Assembly: GCA_900491605.1 (NCBI GenBank)
Contig: UESW01004012.1
Span: forward strand, 1,154,772-1,218,771
Length of the DNA: 64,000 nt
Direction: 5' to 3'
Origin: Calamus simplicifolius
Lineage: Eukaryota; Streptophyta; Magnoliopsida; Arecales; Arecaceae
The notes under the pieces are model-generated. The model did no database searches. It saw nothing but the letters and a program-made list of their open reading frames with translations, and was not told where the DNA came from. Position 1 is the first letter of the stretch; every line of letters begins with the position of its first letter. Of this stretch, positions 34,311 to 44,153 are shown in pieces. The translations under genes were made by a program, and so were the position numbers.

Positions 34311-34696
34311 CTCGACGATTTTTGCATTGTTATTGACTTTGTTGATTGACATGTGGCCACACGAGTCTGTTTGTCCCGACGATTCTAGGGAACACCTTCC
34401 TACCCATGCCGTTCCGCCTTAATTACATGAACCCGCTAGTTAAAGTTAGGTTGGGTTGAATCTTGGGAGCGGGGGCACCGCTGATCGGAGACTAGGCCGG
34501 TAGGCGCCCTTGGAGCCACAGGCGTGACGCTTGATCAAGCATCGAACCTAGCGTTGGTCTGGCGCGCGGCTTGATGCCCGCGGGACTTGGCTTTGGTCTG
34601 ACCGGTAGAGCGCCGGGTCCTGACTGCGAAGAACCCTTGGTACACCAATCCGCCGGCGGTTAGCCGGGTTTTATGCTCGATTAGCGCGGGCTTTAA
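34311..34696. other. Spacer between antisense gene and 98-bp array
   Basis: No gene. The last part (34650-34696) is a divergent half-unit that leads into the array. Confidence 0.5.
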
Positions 34697-36162
34697 GTGC
34701 CGACGAAGTGCCGGGCTTTTGTTGTTGAGAGCCGGTGGTACACCGCTCTGCCAGTGGTACACTGGGCTTATGCCTGGCTGGTGCAGGGCTTTGAGTGCCG
34801 ACGGAGTGCCGGGCTTTTGTTGTTGAGAGCCGGTGGTACACCGCTCTGCCAGTGGTACACTGGGCTTATGCCTGGCTGGTGCAGGGCTTTGAGTGCCGAC
34901 GAAGTGCCGGGCTTTTGTTGTTGAGAGCCGGTGGTACACCGCTCTGCCAGTGGTACACTGGGCTTATGCCTGGCTGGTGCAGGGCTTTGAGTGCCGACGA
35001 AGTGCCGGGCTTTTGTTGTTGAGAGCCGGTGGTACACCGCTCTGCCAGTGGTACACTGGGCTTATGCCTGGCTGGTGCAGGGCTTTGAGTGCCGACGAGT
35101 GCCGGGCTTTTGTTGTTGAGAGCCGGTGGTACACCGCTCTGCCAGTGGTACACTGGGCTTATGCCTGGCTGGTGCAGGGCTTTGAGTGCCGACGAAGTGC
35201 CGGGCTTTTGTTGTTGAGAGCCGGTGGTACACCGCTCTGCCAGTGGTACACTGGGCTTATGCCTGGCTGGTGCAGGGCTTTGAGTGCCGACGAAGTGCCG
35301 GGCTTTTGTTGTTGAGAGCCGGTGGTACACCGCTCTGCCAGTGGTACACTGGGCTTATGCCTGGCTGGTGCAGGGCTTTGAGTGCCGACGAGTGCCGGGC
35401 TTTTGTTGTTGAGAGCCGGTGGTACACCGCTCTGCCAGTGGTACACTGGGCTTATGCCTGGCTGGTGCAGGGCTTTGAGTGCCGACGAAGTGCCGGGCTT
35501 TTGTTGTTGAGAGCCGGTGGTACACCGCTCTGCCAGTGGTACACTGGGCTTATGCCTGGCTGGTGCAGGGCTTTGAGTGCCGACGAGTGCCGGGCTTTTG
35601 TTGTTGAGAGCCGGTGGTACACCGCTCTGCCAGTGGTACACTGGGCTTATGCCTGGCTGGTGCAGGGCTTTGAGTGCCGACGAAGTGCCGGGCTTTTGTT
35701 GTTGAGAGCCGGTGGTACACCGCTCTGCCAGTGGTACACTGGGCTTATGCCTGGCTGGTGCAGGGCTTTGAGTGCCGACGAAGTGCCGGGCTTTTGTTGT
35801 TGAGAGCCGGTGGTACACCGCTCTGCCAGTGGTACACTGGGCTTATGCCTGGCTGGTGCAGGGCTTTGAGTGCCGACGAGTGCCGGGCTTTTGTTGTTGA
35901 GAGCCGGTGGTACACCGCTCTGCCAGTGGTACACTGGGCTTATGCCTGGCTGGTGCAGGGCTTTGAGTGCCGACGAAGTGCCGGGCTTTTGTTGTTGAGA
36001 GCCGGTGGTACACCGCTCTGCCAGTGGTACACTGGGCTTATGCCTGGCTGGTGCAGGGCTTTGAGTGCCGACGAAGTGCCGGGCTTTTGTTGTTGAGAGC
36101 CGGTGGTACACCGCTCTGCCAGTGGTACACTGGGCTTATGCCTGGCTGGTGCAGGGCTTTGA
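34697..36162. repeat. 98-bp tandem array with 293-bp higher-order period
   Basis: 15 units. Starts (gtgccgacg): 34697, 34795, 34893, 34991, 35089, 35186, 35284, 35382, 35479, 35577, 35674, 35772, 35870, 35967, 36065. Units are 98 bp, or 97 bp where 'gacgaagtgcc' is 'gacgagtgcc' (units at 35089, 35382, 35577, 35870). Units are otherwise nearly identical. The spacing of the 97-bp variant gives a repeated 98+98+97 = 293-bp block. Long frames on both strands are artefacts of the repeat. Located between integrase and the antisense gene. Confidence 0.95.
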
Positions 36163-36262
36163 GAAGATTTAGATAACTAAAATTGAATCTTGTTAGCATT
36201 GAATAAGGGATGAATACCCAAGCAAACACGGAGACAATGCTTATCATGAAAAAATGGATACA

Positions 36263-38136
36263 TTACTGATAATACCGGCGGAGGTTATCCGCATTCCACG
36301 TCCTAGGAAGTGGCGTCCCATCAAGTCCTTCGATTTTATAAGCTCCGTGGTGCAGCGTCTCGGTGATCCGGTAGGGTCCTTCCCAGTTAGGGGCTAGCTT
36401 ACCTCCTTCAGTTGGCTTTGAGACCTCGGCCCGCCGGAGAACTAGGTCTCCTGGTAGGAACGTTCGAGGGCGCACACGCGCGTTGTAGTACTTCGCGGCC
36501 CGTTGCCGGTAAGTTGCCATTCGAAGCCGCGCCCTGCCCCGCATTTCCTCCACCAGGTCGAGGTTGGCTCTCAGTTGGTCAGAATTACCTTCTTCACTGT
36601 AAGCCTCCACTCGAGGGCTAGGTGCTCCGATCTCCACGGGGATAACAGCTTCTGAGCCAAAAACTAGGCTGAATGGCGTCTCCCAGTGGGGGCTCGAGGC
36701 GTCGTGTGATAGGCCCATAGCACGTTGGGGAGCTCCTCTACCCAACGTCCCTTGCAACCGTCCAGCCGAGACTTCAGTCCTTGGAGAATAATTCGGTTGG
36801 TCACTTCAGCCGCCCCGTTGGTTTGAGGATGTCCGACGGAAGTAAATCTTTGAAAAATTCCCAGCTCGGAGCAGAACTCCCGAAAAGGTGCATTATCAAA
36901 CTGACGGCCATTATCGGTGACCAGTGTGCGTGGCAGGCCAAACCGACATATGATTGACTTCCAGAAAAAAGATCTTACTTTGCTCTCGGTAATCTTGGCC
37001 AAAGCCTCAGCTTCGACCCACTTGGTGAAGTGGTCCACCGCCACCAAGAGGAACTTTCGCTGCCCGGAAGCCGGGGGAAATGGACCCAAGATATCCATGC
37101 CCCACTGGGCAAAGGGCCAAGGCGCCATCACGGGGGTCAGGTTAGACGTCGGTTGTCGCTGGATATTGGCATGACGTTGGCAGATATCACACTTCTTGAC
37201 AAGCTCGGCCGCGTCCTCCTTCATCGTCAGCCAGAAGTACCCTTGGCGCAGAGCCTTGTAAGCCAGGGCTCTGCCCCCCAGATGACTCCCGCATATGCCT
37301 TCATGGATCTCCCTAAGGATATAATCCGACTCCGATGGCCCTACACACCTAAGGACCGGATATGAGAATGATCTTCGATAAAGCTTCCCGTCCATCATCA
37401 AGAATCTCGGGGCCCTTCGCTTAAGCTGTTTGGCCTCCGCTGGGTCCCCCGGGAGGGTACCGTCGGTTAAGTATCGGATGTAGGCATCCATCCAGGAGGG
37501 CTCCGGCTCCACTGGCAACGCTTCTTCCGCGGTCTCAATGCTTGGGGCTGGTAGATGCTCCACGTATGTCCTCCCTAACGCCCCATCGACCGAAGTGGCC
37601 AAGCGGGACAGGGAGTCAGCTCTGGCATTCTCTGCCCTGGGGATATAGCTGACACGGAAGTAAGAAAAATGAGACGCCTGGGACTGCACCTTGCTCAGGT
37701 AACGGGACATGACCGGGTCCCTAGCCTCGTATTCACCAGTAATTTGCCCAGAAATGAGCTGAGAGTCGGTAAAGGCCCTCAAGCGCCCCGCGCCCAATTC
37801 CTTGGCTAGTCTCAACCCCGCCAGCAGGGCTTCGTACTCCGCCTGATTATTGGTCGCCGGGAACTGGAATCTGAGGGCGTACTCTACTACATCTCCCTCC
37901 GGGCTTGCAAGGATGAGCCCGGCACCGCTCCCTTGGGAGTTTGCCGCTCCGTCCACATGCAGGATCCAATCCTCCACCTCCCCTGATGAGGGGGGTCCCC
38001 AAACTCCTCCGGTTGCGCCTCCTCCATGTCCTTCTTGGTCCAGGAGCATTCGACTAGGAAATCCGCCAACACCTGAGACTTCATGGCTGACCTCGGTCGG
38101 ATGGACAGATCGAACTCGCCTAGCTTGATGGCCCAT
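36263..38136 (-). pseudogene. Tat element archaeal-type RNase H and integrase
   Basis: Two overlapping frames (36664-38136 and 36263-36757) with a shift near 36700. First a second RNase H: 'DWILHVDGAANSQGSGAGLI', 'NNQAEYEALLAGL', 'FTDSQLI', 'ENARADSLSRLA'. Then integrase: H2C2 zinc site (HEGICGSHLGGRAL ... CDICQRHANIQ), core with 'WGMDILGPFPPASG', 'TDNGRQFDN' and 'NRIILQGLKSRLDG', and a C-terminal 'PGDLVLRR..NWEGPYRI' (GPY/F-type) ending NADNLRRYYQ. Integrase would join element DNA to the genome. The frameshift and missing continuity make this copy inactive. Upstream is RT/RNase H. Confidence 0.92.
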
Positions 38137-39790
38137 TTAGCCAGCCGGCCGGAGGTGTCGGGGCGAGACAGGATAGCTCGCAGGGGCTGATCCGTAAGCA
38201 CCACGATGGGATGAGCTTGAAAATAAGGCCGAAGGCGCTGAGTAGAGACCACCAGAGCGAAGATGATCTTCTCAGTTTTTGAATACCTGGTCTCCGCGTC
38301 ATGGAGTATTTTGCTGGTGTAGTAGATCGGCTTCTGAGTTCCGTCGGTATCCATGTGCACCAGTACCGAGCTGACAGCCTCCGGGGAAGCGGCCAGATAC
38401 AGGAAGAGCTCCTCCCCATTTTCGGGCTTGGATAGCAGCGGCGGAGTGGAGAGAAACTGCTTCAATTCTTCAAAGGAGCTCTGACATTCTTTCGTCCACT
38501 CGAAGCCGTTAATTTGCGCAGCGCCTTGAAAAAGGGTAGACACCTCTCCGCCGACCTTGACATGAAACGACTCAAGGCCGCCACCCTCCCCGTCAGGCGC
38601 TGCACCTCCTTCTTGCTGACCGGGGGCCGCATCTCCAGGATAGCTCTGATCTTGTCGGGGTTGGCTTCGATCCCGCGCTGGGTCACCATGAAACCCAGGA
38701 ACTTGCCGGCCGCCACTCCAAAGGCGCATTTGTGGGGGTTGAGCTTCATTCGGTACCGGCGCAGATTGCCGAAAGTCTCCCCGAGATCGGTCACATGGTC
38801 TTCTGCGCTGGTGCTTTTAGTCAGCATGTCGTCCACATAGACCTCCATATTGCGCCCCAGCTGATTCTCGAAAACCTTGTTCATCAACCTTTGATAAGTG
38901 GCCCCGGCGTTTTTCAGCCCGAAAGGCATCACTCTGTAACAGTAGATCCCCTTCTCCGTGACAAAGGAGGTTGCCTCCTCGTCTACTGAGCTCATCTTGA
39001 TTTGATTGTACCCCGAGAACGCATCCATGAAACTGAGCGTCCCGTGCCCGGAGGTGGCGTCCACCAGCTGGTCGATTCGGGGGAGCGGAAAGCTGTCCTT
39101 GGGGCACGCCTTGTTGAGGTCGGTGAAGTCCACACACATCCTCCAGCTCCCACTGGCCTTCCGAACCATCACGACATTCGCCAACCAGTCGGGGTAGCGC
39201 ACCTCACGAATGTGGCCAGCCGCCAACAGCTTCCGCACCTCCTCGTCGACAGCCTTCTGCCGGTCCGGAGCAAAACTCCTTTTCTTCTGCCTGATGGGCC
39301 GGCACTCTGGTCGGATGTTGAGCTGGTGTGTAATCACCTCCTCCGGGATCCCGGGCATGTCAGATGCTGACCACGCGAAGACGTCGGCGTTGGCCCGTAG
39401 AAAGGTTAGGAGCTGGTCACGGGCTTCGTCAGGAAGCGAAGCTCCGACTCGAACCGTCTGCGCGGGGTCCTCCCCGAGGGGGAAGGTAAGCAGCCGCTCG
39501 GCCGGTTCCCCCCTCCTCTCCAAGTCCCGTGGGTCAAGAGTTTCCGATGTCGATGTCGACGGTGGTGCAAGCACTGCCCCTGGGGACTGGGGGCCAAGTG
39601 ATAGCATAGCGCCGGCAGGTCCTGCTCTCCTCGCATCTCGCCGATCCCGCTGGTGGTTGGGAACCTCACTAGGAGTCGCTTGGTGGAAATGACGGCATCC
39701 AAGAGGTTGAGCCCGGGCCTCCCAAGAATCGCATTGTACGCCAGGGGCACACGGACCACCAAAAACTTTATAAGGACAGTGCTCTGGCAC
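37887..39790 (-). pseudogene. Tat element reverse transcriptase and RNase H
   Basis: RT spans about 38700-39400 with 'ADVFAWSASDMPGI', 'WRMCVDFTDLNKACPKD', 'LSFMDAFSGYNQI', 'YRVMPFGLKNAGATYQRLM' and the active-site YVDDML. The connection and first RNase H follow ('FEWTKECQSSFEELK', 'PIYYTSKILHDAETRYSK', 'PIVVLTDQPLRAIL') down to about 38050. A frameshift near 38520-38560 separates RT from RNase H. The catalytic Asp pair in YVDD is intact. Confidence 0.92.
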
Positions 39791-40572
39791 GGAGCCATTC
39801 CGGCTGTCACAGGAAGAGTAATCTCCCCCTCGACCCTCACAGAATCCCCCGTGAATCCCATCAAAGGCGTGACGACAGGTTGAAGTAAATCATGCGACAG
39901 GTTCATGCGAACAAAGGCGTCGTAGTTTAAAACATCTACTGAACTTCCACTGTCGACCAGGATTCGTTTTACAGGGTGCTTAGCGATCGTCATGGATACG
40001 ACGACGCTATCATCATCTTTGTTTACAACCCCCTCTAGGTCCTCTTCGAAAAAAGGAATTATAGCCTCCGCTCCTCCCTCCCCCCTCGGTCTCTTCGGCG
40101 GGCCCCCTGCCCCCCAGGAGATCATCGCTACCGTCTTCTCCGTCGGGGCGTTATCAATCATCGGCGGTGCAGGCGCTGATGGGCCGGGAGCTCCTGGGTT
40201 GTTCCTTTGGACGAACTTCCTCAGGTGGCCCTGTTGAATGAGATCTTCAATGGCTTTCTTCAGCTGCCGGCAGTCGTCGGTGTTGTGGCCATGGTCCCGG
40301 TGGTAGCGGCAGTAGAGGCTCTTGTTCCGGGGGATCTTCGGGTTGATGGGAGGAGGACGTTGCAGGTAAGGCTCCCCTTCGATCTCGAGCAGGATCTGGG
40401 ATATGGGAGCAAGCAACGGAGTGTACGGCCCGTCTCTTGGTGCAGGAGGTCGAGGGCGGTTGTCTGGTCGACGAGGAGGCTCGGGCCTCCTGGGGCGGGC
40501 TTCCGCAGGTTCTGGCTGGGCTGGCTTCCGGGGTACCCCCGCCGGCCTCACGCCGAGAAAAGTCAGCTTCAT
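39406..40572 (-). pseudogene. Tat element gag end and aspartic protease
   Basis: Starts in a Pro/Arg-rich linker, then a gag nucleocapsid-like segment 'YCRYHRDHGHNTDDC', then retropepsin with active site 'ILVDSGSSVDVLNYDAF' (DSG rather than DTG) and 'NAILGRPGLN'. The frame ends soon after the protease; the RT frame overlaps from 39790. Protease would cut the polyprotein in the particle. A frame change near 40540 joins it to gag. Confidence 0.9.
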
Positions 40573-41737
40573 CTGCCCGGATGTATTTCTGGGCGCGGAT
40601 CAGGAGTTCGGAGTAGGAACCCGGTGGCTTCTTGTCAAGAGAATACGCGAAACGGGAAGGGCGGAGCCCTCGCTTCAGAGCCAAGGTAGCCACTGAGTCC
40701 TCCAAGTTATATACCTCCAGGGCGGCCTCCTTAAACCGGGCGACGTAGTCTCGCAGGGACTCGCCATTCTTCTGCTGGACAGCAAATAGACTGTCCGCCA
40801 CCCTCGGGATCTTCCGGCAGGCGTCAAAGTGGGCCAGGAAAGCCCTCTCCAACTGGCGAAAGGAGTCGATGCTCCGTGGCGGCAGGCGAGAGTACCAGGC
40901 CCGGGCAGCTTTTTTCAGAGTAGCAGGGAAGGCCACACACATAAGGGAGTCTGTGGCCCCCTGAACCTGCATGAGCACCTTGTAACTTTCCAAATGGTCC
41001 AGGGGGTCCGTAGTCCCGTCATAAGGGTCCAGCTGAGGAAGGCGGAACCGGGTAGAGATTGGCTCCTCCATGATGCGGCGGGACAGGGGAGGCCGACTGT
41101 CGTAATCAGTCTCCGGCAGGTGGGTGATTCGACGGCTAAGTTCTTCCAACTTCTGATTACACTCCTCGAGTCGCCGCTCAGCTCGGCGAGGCATCCGGCC
41201 ATCAACGGAACCCTCCCCTGAAGACTCAGAAGAAGAGCGGAGGCGACGATGTCGGCGCGCGCGCTCCGCCTCCTTTCCGTGCCGTCGCTTAGGAGAGATG
41301 CTGGCGTGGCGAGAAGGAGACCGGGGCCTTTTGGACGCCTCGCGGCGATGCGGCTTGGCTGGAGATCGGTGGTGATGATCTGCAGGAACGGGCGACCTCC
41401 GGCGGGAGGAGTGCTGACTGGGCTGCACCGCCCCTGGGACAGATGGGCTCGGCTCCGGCTGTCGCAAGGCTACTTGTTGCTGCTGCTGCATGCTTTTGAC
41501 CGCCGCTGCCAGCGACTGGACCTGGGTGGCCAGGTCAGCGAATCGATCTTCTTGAAGTGGCTGTGGAGCGGATGCAGGGGCGCCATTCTGCGGAGCAGAA
41601 GGCCCTGCCTCCTGGAGGTTCGGAGGCTCTGGGAAACAAGATACGAGAGCTGGGGGGGCCTCCGCGGGTGGACCAGCCCCGCAGCGCTGCCTCCCAGCGC
41701 GACCGGCTGAAGCTCCCTTCATTCGAGTTGTCACCAT
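40247..41737 (-). pseudogene. Tat element gag
   Basis: The ATG at 41735-41737 is chosen because it opens MVTTRMKG shortly after the primer site. A low-complexity Ser/Arg/His region (about residues 100-200) is followed by the retrotransposon gag domain: 'STRFRLPQLDPYDGTTDPLD', 'HLESYKVLMQVQG', 'AARAWYSRLPPRSIDSFRQL', 'NGESLRDYVARFKEAALEV'. It forms the particle shell. The frame ends out of register at 40247, because the nucleocapsid part is in another frame from about 40540. Confidence 0.9.
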
Positions 41738-41794
41738 GGCTTTAAGGTCTCGAAGAAAGAAAGCCGCTGGTTCGAAGTCTCTCTTACACTCCCC

Positions 41795-41811
41795 CCTTCC
41801 TGGCGCGCCAA
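41795..41811 (-). other. Tat primer binding site
   Basis: The minus strand reads TTGGCGCGCCAGGAAGG two bases after the 5' LTR end. Position and form are typical of Tat elements; I do not name the tRNA with confidence. The small Gypsy LTR at 47144 is followed by the related TTGGTGCACCAGG. Confidence 0.7.
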
Positions 41812-42052
41812 TCTGATGACGCCAAGTCACCGCCTTCGAACGTCGGGGAAGACGGATGTCTCGCTCCGGGAAATCCTGCAAGAAAAGTCCCCGGGACCGG
41901 TAGCACCGGTGGGGACCCTCCGACGATCAAGTTAGTGGCTTGGGTTCAGACAAGGAACCACCCCCCGCGAAGAGAAGCTGGGGCAGTTAGGGTTTTGATC
42001 AAAAGGAGAAAGCTCAGAGAGAGTTCAGATCCCTTACAGCCTGAATATGTCT

Positions 42053-42060
42053 CTTTTATA
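42053..42060 (-). promoter_or_regulatory. TATA box, 5' LTR
   Basis: TATAAAAG on the minus strand. It would drive the genomic RNA, with the 89-bp array upstream as U3. Confidence 0.75.
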
Positions 42061-42369
42061 CCTGTCTGAATACCGTGACGTGCAGCTTCGGAAGGCCTTT
42101 CTTGTACTGTCACTGATGGACGTGGCTGGGCTCCTATTGCTAGAGGCGGCGAGTCGTACATCCTAGTAAGGCGTGGTGGCGCACAGAGGCGTGCAACGCG
42201 CCAAACATCGTTATGAGGCATGACCCTCCGTACTGGGGCACACTTTACAGGAGTACTAAATGGTACTACGGCAAGGCACAGCCATGTGCCGAAGATCATG
42301 CGTGAGCACCGTGCATGCTGACAGTTGCTGTTTTCTTCGGCGGTTGAATAGCGTGTCGACCATGCACCC

Positions 42370-43842
42370 TGAGGCCAGTAGGGGCCCCACCCCGACCCTG
42401 AGGGGTGCCGGAGGTGGGGAAATGACCGTTCACCCCGAGGCTGGTAGGGGCCCCGGGGTTAAGAAATGATGACCCCTCCCCGACCCCGAGGGGGTGCCGG
42501 AGGTGGGGAAATTACCGTTCACCCCGAGGCCGGTAGGGGCCCCGGGGTTAAGAAATGATGACCCCACCCCGACCCCGAGGGGGTGCCGGAGGTGGGGAAA
42601 TGACCGTTCACCCCGAGGCCGGTAGGGGCCCCGGGGTTAAGAAATGATGACCCCACCCCGACCCCGAGGGGGTGCCGGAGGTGGGGAAATTACCGTTCAC
42701 CCGAGGCCGGTAGGGGCCCCGGGGTTAAGAAATGATGACCCCACCCCGACCCCGAGGGGGTGCCGGAGGTGGGGAAATTACCGTTCACCCCGAGGCGGTA
42801 GGGGCCCCGGGGTTAAGAAATGATGACCCCACCCCGACCCCGAGGGGGTGCCGGAGGTGGGGAAATTACCGTTCACCCCGAGGCCGGTAGGGGCCCCGGG
42901 GTTAAGAAATGATGACCCCACCCCGACCCCGAGGGGGTGCCGGAGGTGGGGAAATTACCGTTTACCCCGAGGCCGGTAGGGGCCCCGGGGTTAAGAAATG
43001 ATGACCCCACCCCGACCCCGAGGGGGTGCCGGAGGTGGGGAAATTACCGTTCACCCCGAGGCCGGTAGGGGCCCCGGGGTTAAGAAATGATGACCCCACC
43101 CCGACCCCGAGGGGGTGCCGGAGGTGGGGAAATTACCGTTCACCCCGAGGCCGGTAGGGGCCCCGGGGTTAAGAAATGATGACCCCACCCCGACCCCGAG
43201 GGGGTGCCGAGGTGGGGAAATTACCGTTTACCCCGAGGCCGGTAGGGGCCCCGGGGTTAAGAAATGATGACCCCACCCCGACCTCGAGGGGGTGCCGGAG
43301 GTGGGGAAATTACCGTTCACCCCGAGGCCGGTAGGGGCCCCGGGGTTAAGAAATGATGACCCCACCCCGACCCCGAGGGGGTGCCGGAGGTGGGGAAATT
43401 ACCGTTCACCCCGAGGCCGGTAGGGGCCCCGGGGTTAAGAAATGATGACCCCACCCCGACCCCGAGGGGGTGCCGGAGGTGGGGAAATTACCGTTCACCC
43501 CGAGGCCGGTAGGGGCCCCGGGGTTAAGAAATGATGACCCCACCCCCCGAGGGGGTGCCGGAGGTGGGGAAATTACCATTTACCCCGAGGCCGGTAGGGG
43601 CCCCGGGGTTAAGAAATGATGACCCCACCCCGACCTCGAGGGGGTGCCGGAGGTGGGGAAATTACCGTTCACCCCGAGGCCGGTAGGGGCCCGGGGTTAA
43701 GAAATGATGACCCCATCCCGACCCCGAGGGGGTGCCGGAGGTGGGGAAATTACCGTTCACCCCGAGGGCCCGGGGCCGGTAGGGGCCCCGGGGTTAAGAA
43801 ATGATGACCCCACCCCGACCCCGAGGGGGTGCCGGAGGTGGG
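42370..43842. repeat. 89-bp U3 tandem array, 5' LTR copy
   Basis: About 16-17 units of the same 89-bp repeat as at 30150-31438, with a different unit number and order of variants. One unit near 43770 has an extra 'gggcccggggcc' insertion; one near 43545 lacks several bases. Confidence 0.93.
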
Positions 43843-44148
43843 GAAACGACTGACTGCCGCTACTCTGCCTGATGACGTTGGGATCAGTCATATCACCTCG
43901 AGGGGGTGCCGGAGGTGGGAAATTACCGTTCACCCGAGGCCGGTAGGGGCCCCGGGGTTAAGAAATGATGACCCCACCCCGACCCCGAGGGGGTGCCGGA
44001 GGTGGGGAAATTACCGTTCACCCCGAGGCCGGTAGGGGCCCCGGGGTTAAGAAATGATGACCCCACTCCGATCCCGAGGTGGTGCCGGAGGTGGGGAAAC
44101 GACTGATTGCCGCTACTCTGCCTGATGACGTTGGGATCAGTCATATCA

Positions 44149-44153
44149 CGAAC
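44149..44153. repeat. Target site duplication CGAAC (right)
   Basis: Directly after TCATATCA at 44148. Identical to 29579-29583. Confidence 0.97.

Larger units (their letters stand above)
29584..44148 (-). mobile_element. Tat-type Ty3/Gypsy retrotransposon, complete, in kinase gene
   Basis: 14,565 bp bounded by TGATGACGCC and TCATATCA ends and a perfect CGAAC duplication. Minus-strand order: 5' LTR (41814-44148), primer site, gag, protease, RT, RNase H, a second archaeal-type RNase H, integrase, 98-bp tandem array, an antisense four-exon gene, polypurine tract, 3' LTR (29584-31485). The second RNase H before integrase and the extra ORF between integrase and 3' LTR are hallmarks of the Tat lineage. 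At least four frameshifts in gag-pol make this copy non-autonomous, but the structure is complete. Its G/C content contrasts with the A/T-rich neighbours. Confidence 0.95.
41814..44148 (-). repeat. Tat element 5' LTR (2335 bp)
   Basis: Same ends as the 3' LTR. The unique part (41814-42365) carries TATAAAAG at 42053-42060 (minus). The 89-bp array runs about 42370-43842. At 43843-43895 there is a full copy of the LTR terminus (ending TCATATCA). It is fused directly to 'cctcgagggggtgccgg', followed by about two more repeat units and the true terminus at 44096-44148, next to the CGAAC duplication. Confidence 0.95.

Noticed and set aside
34535..36247. Long overlapping reading frames on both strands with repeating 'RRSAGLLLLRAGGTPLCQW' or 'SPVYHWQSGVPPALNNKSP' peptides
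   Set aside because: They follow from the 98-bp array: the unit has few stops and 97/98-bp steps rotate frames. No start context, no domain and equal openness on both strands.
29584..44148. The retrotransposon as a very large intron of a working kinase gene
   Set aside because: No splice sites at the junctions; the ends are LTR termini with a target duplication, and lectin receptor kinases of this type are usually intronless.
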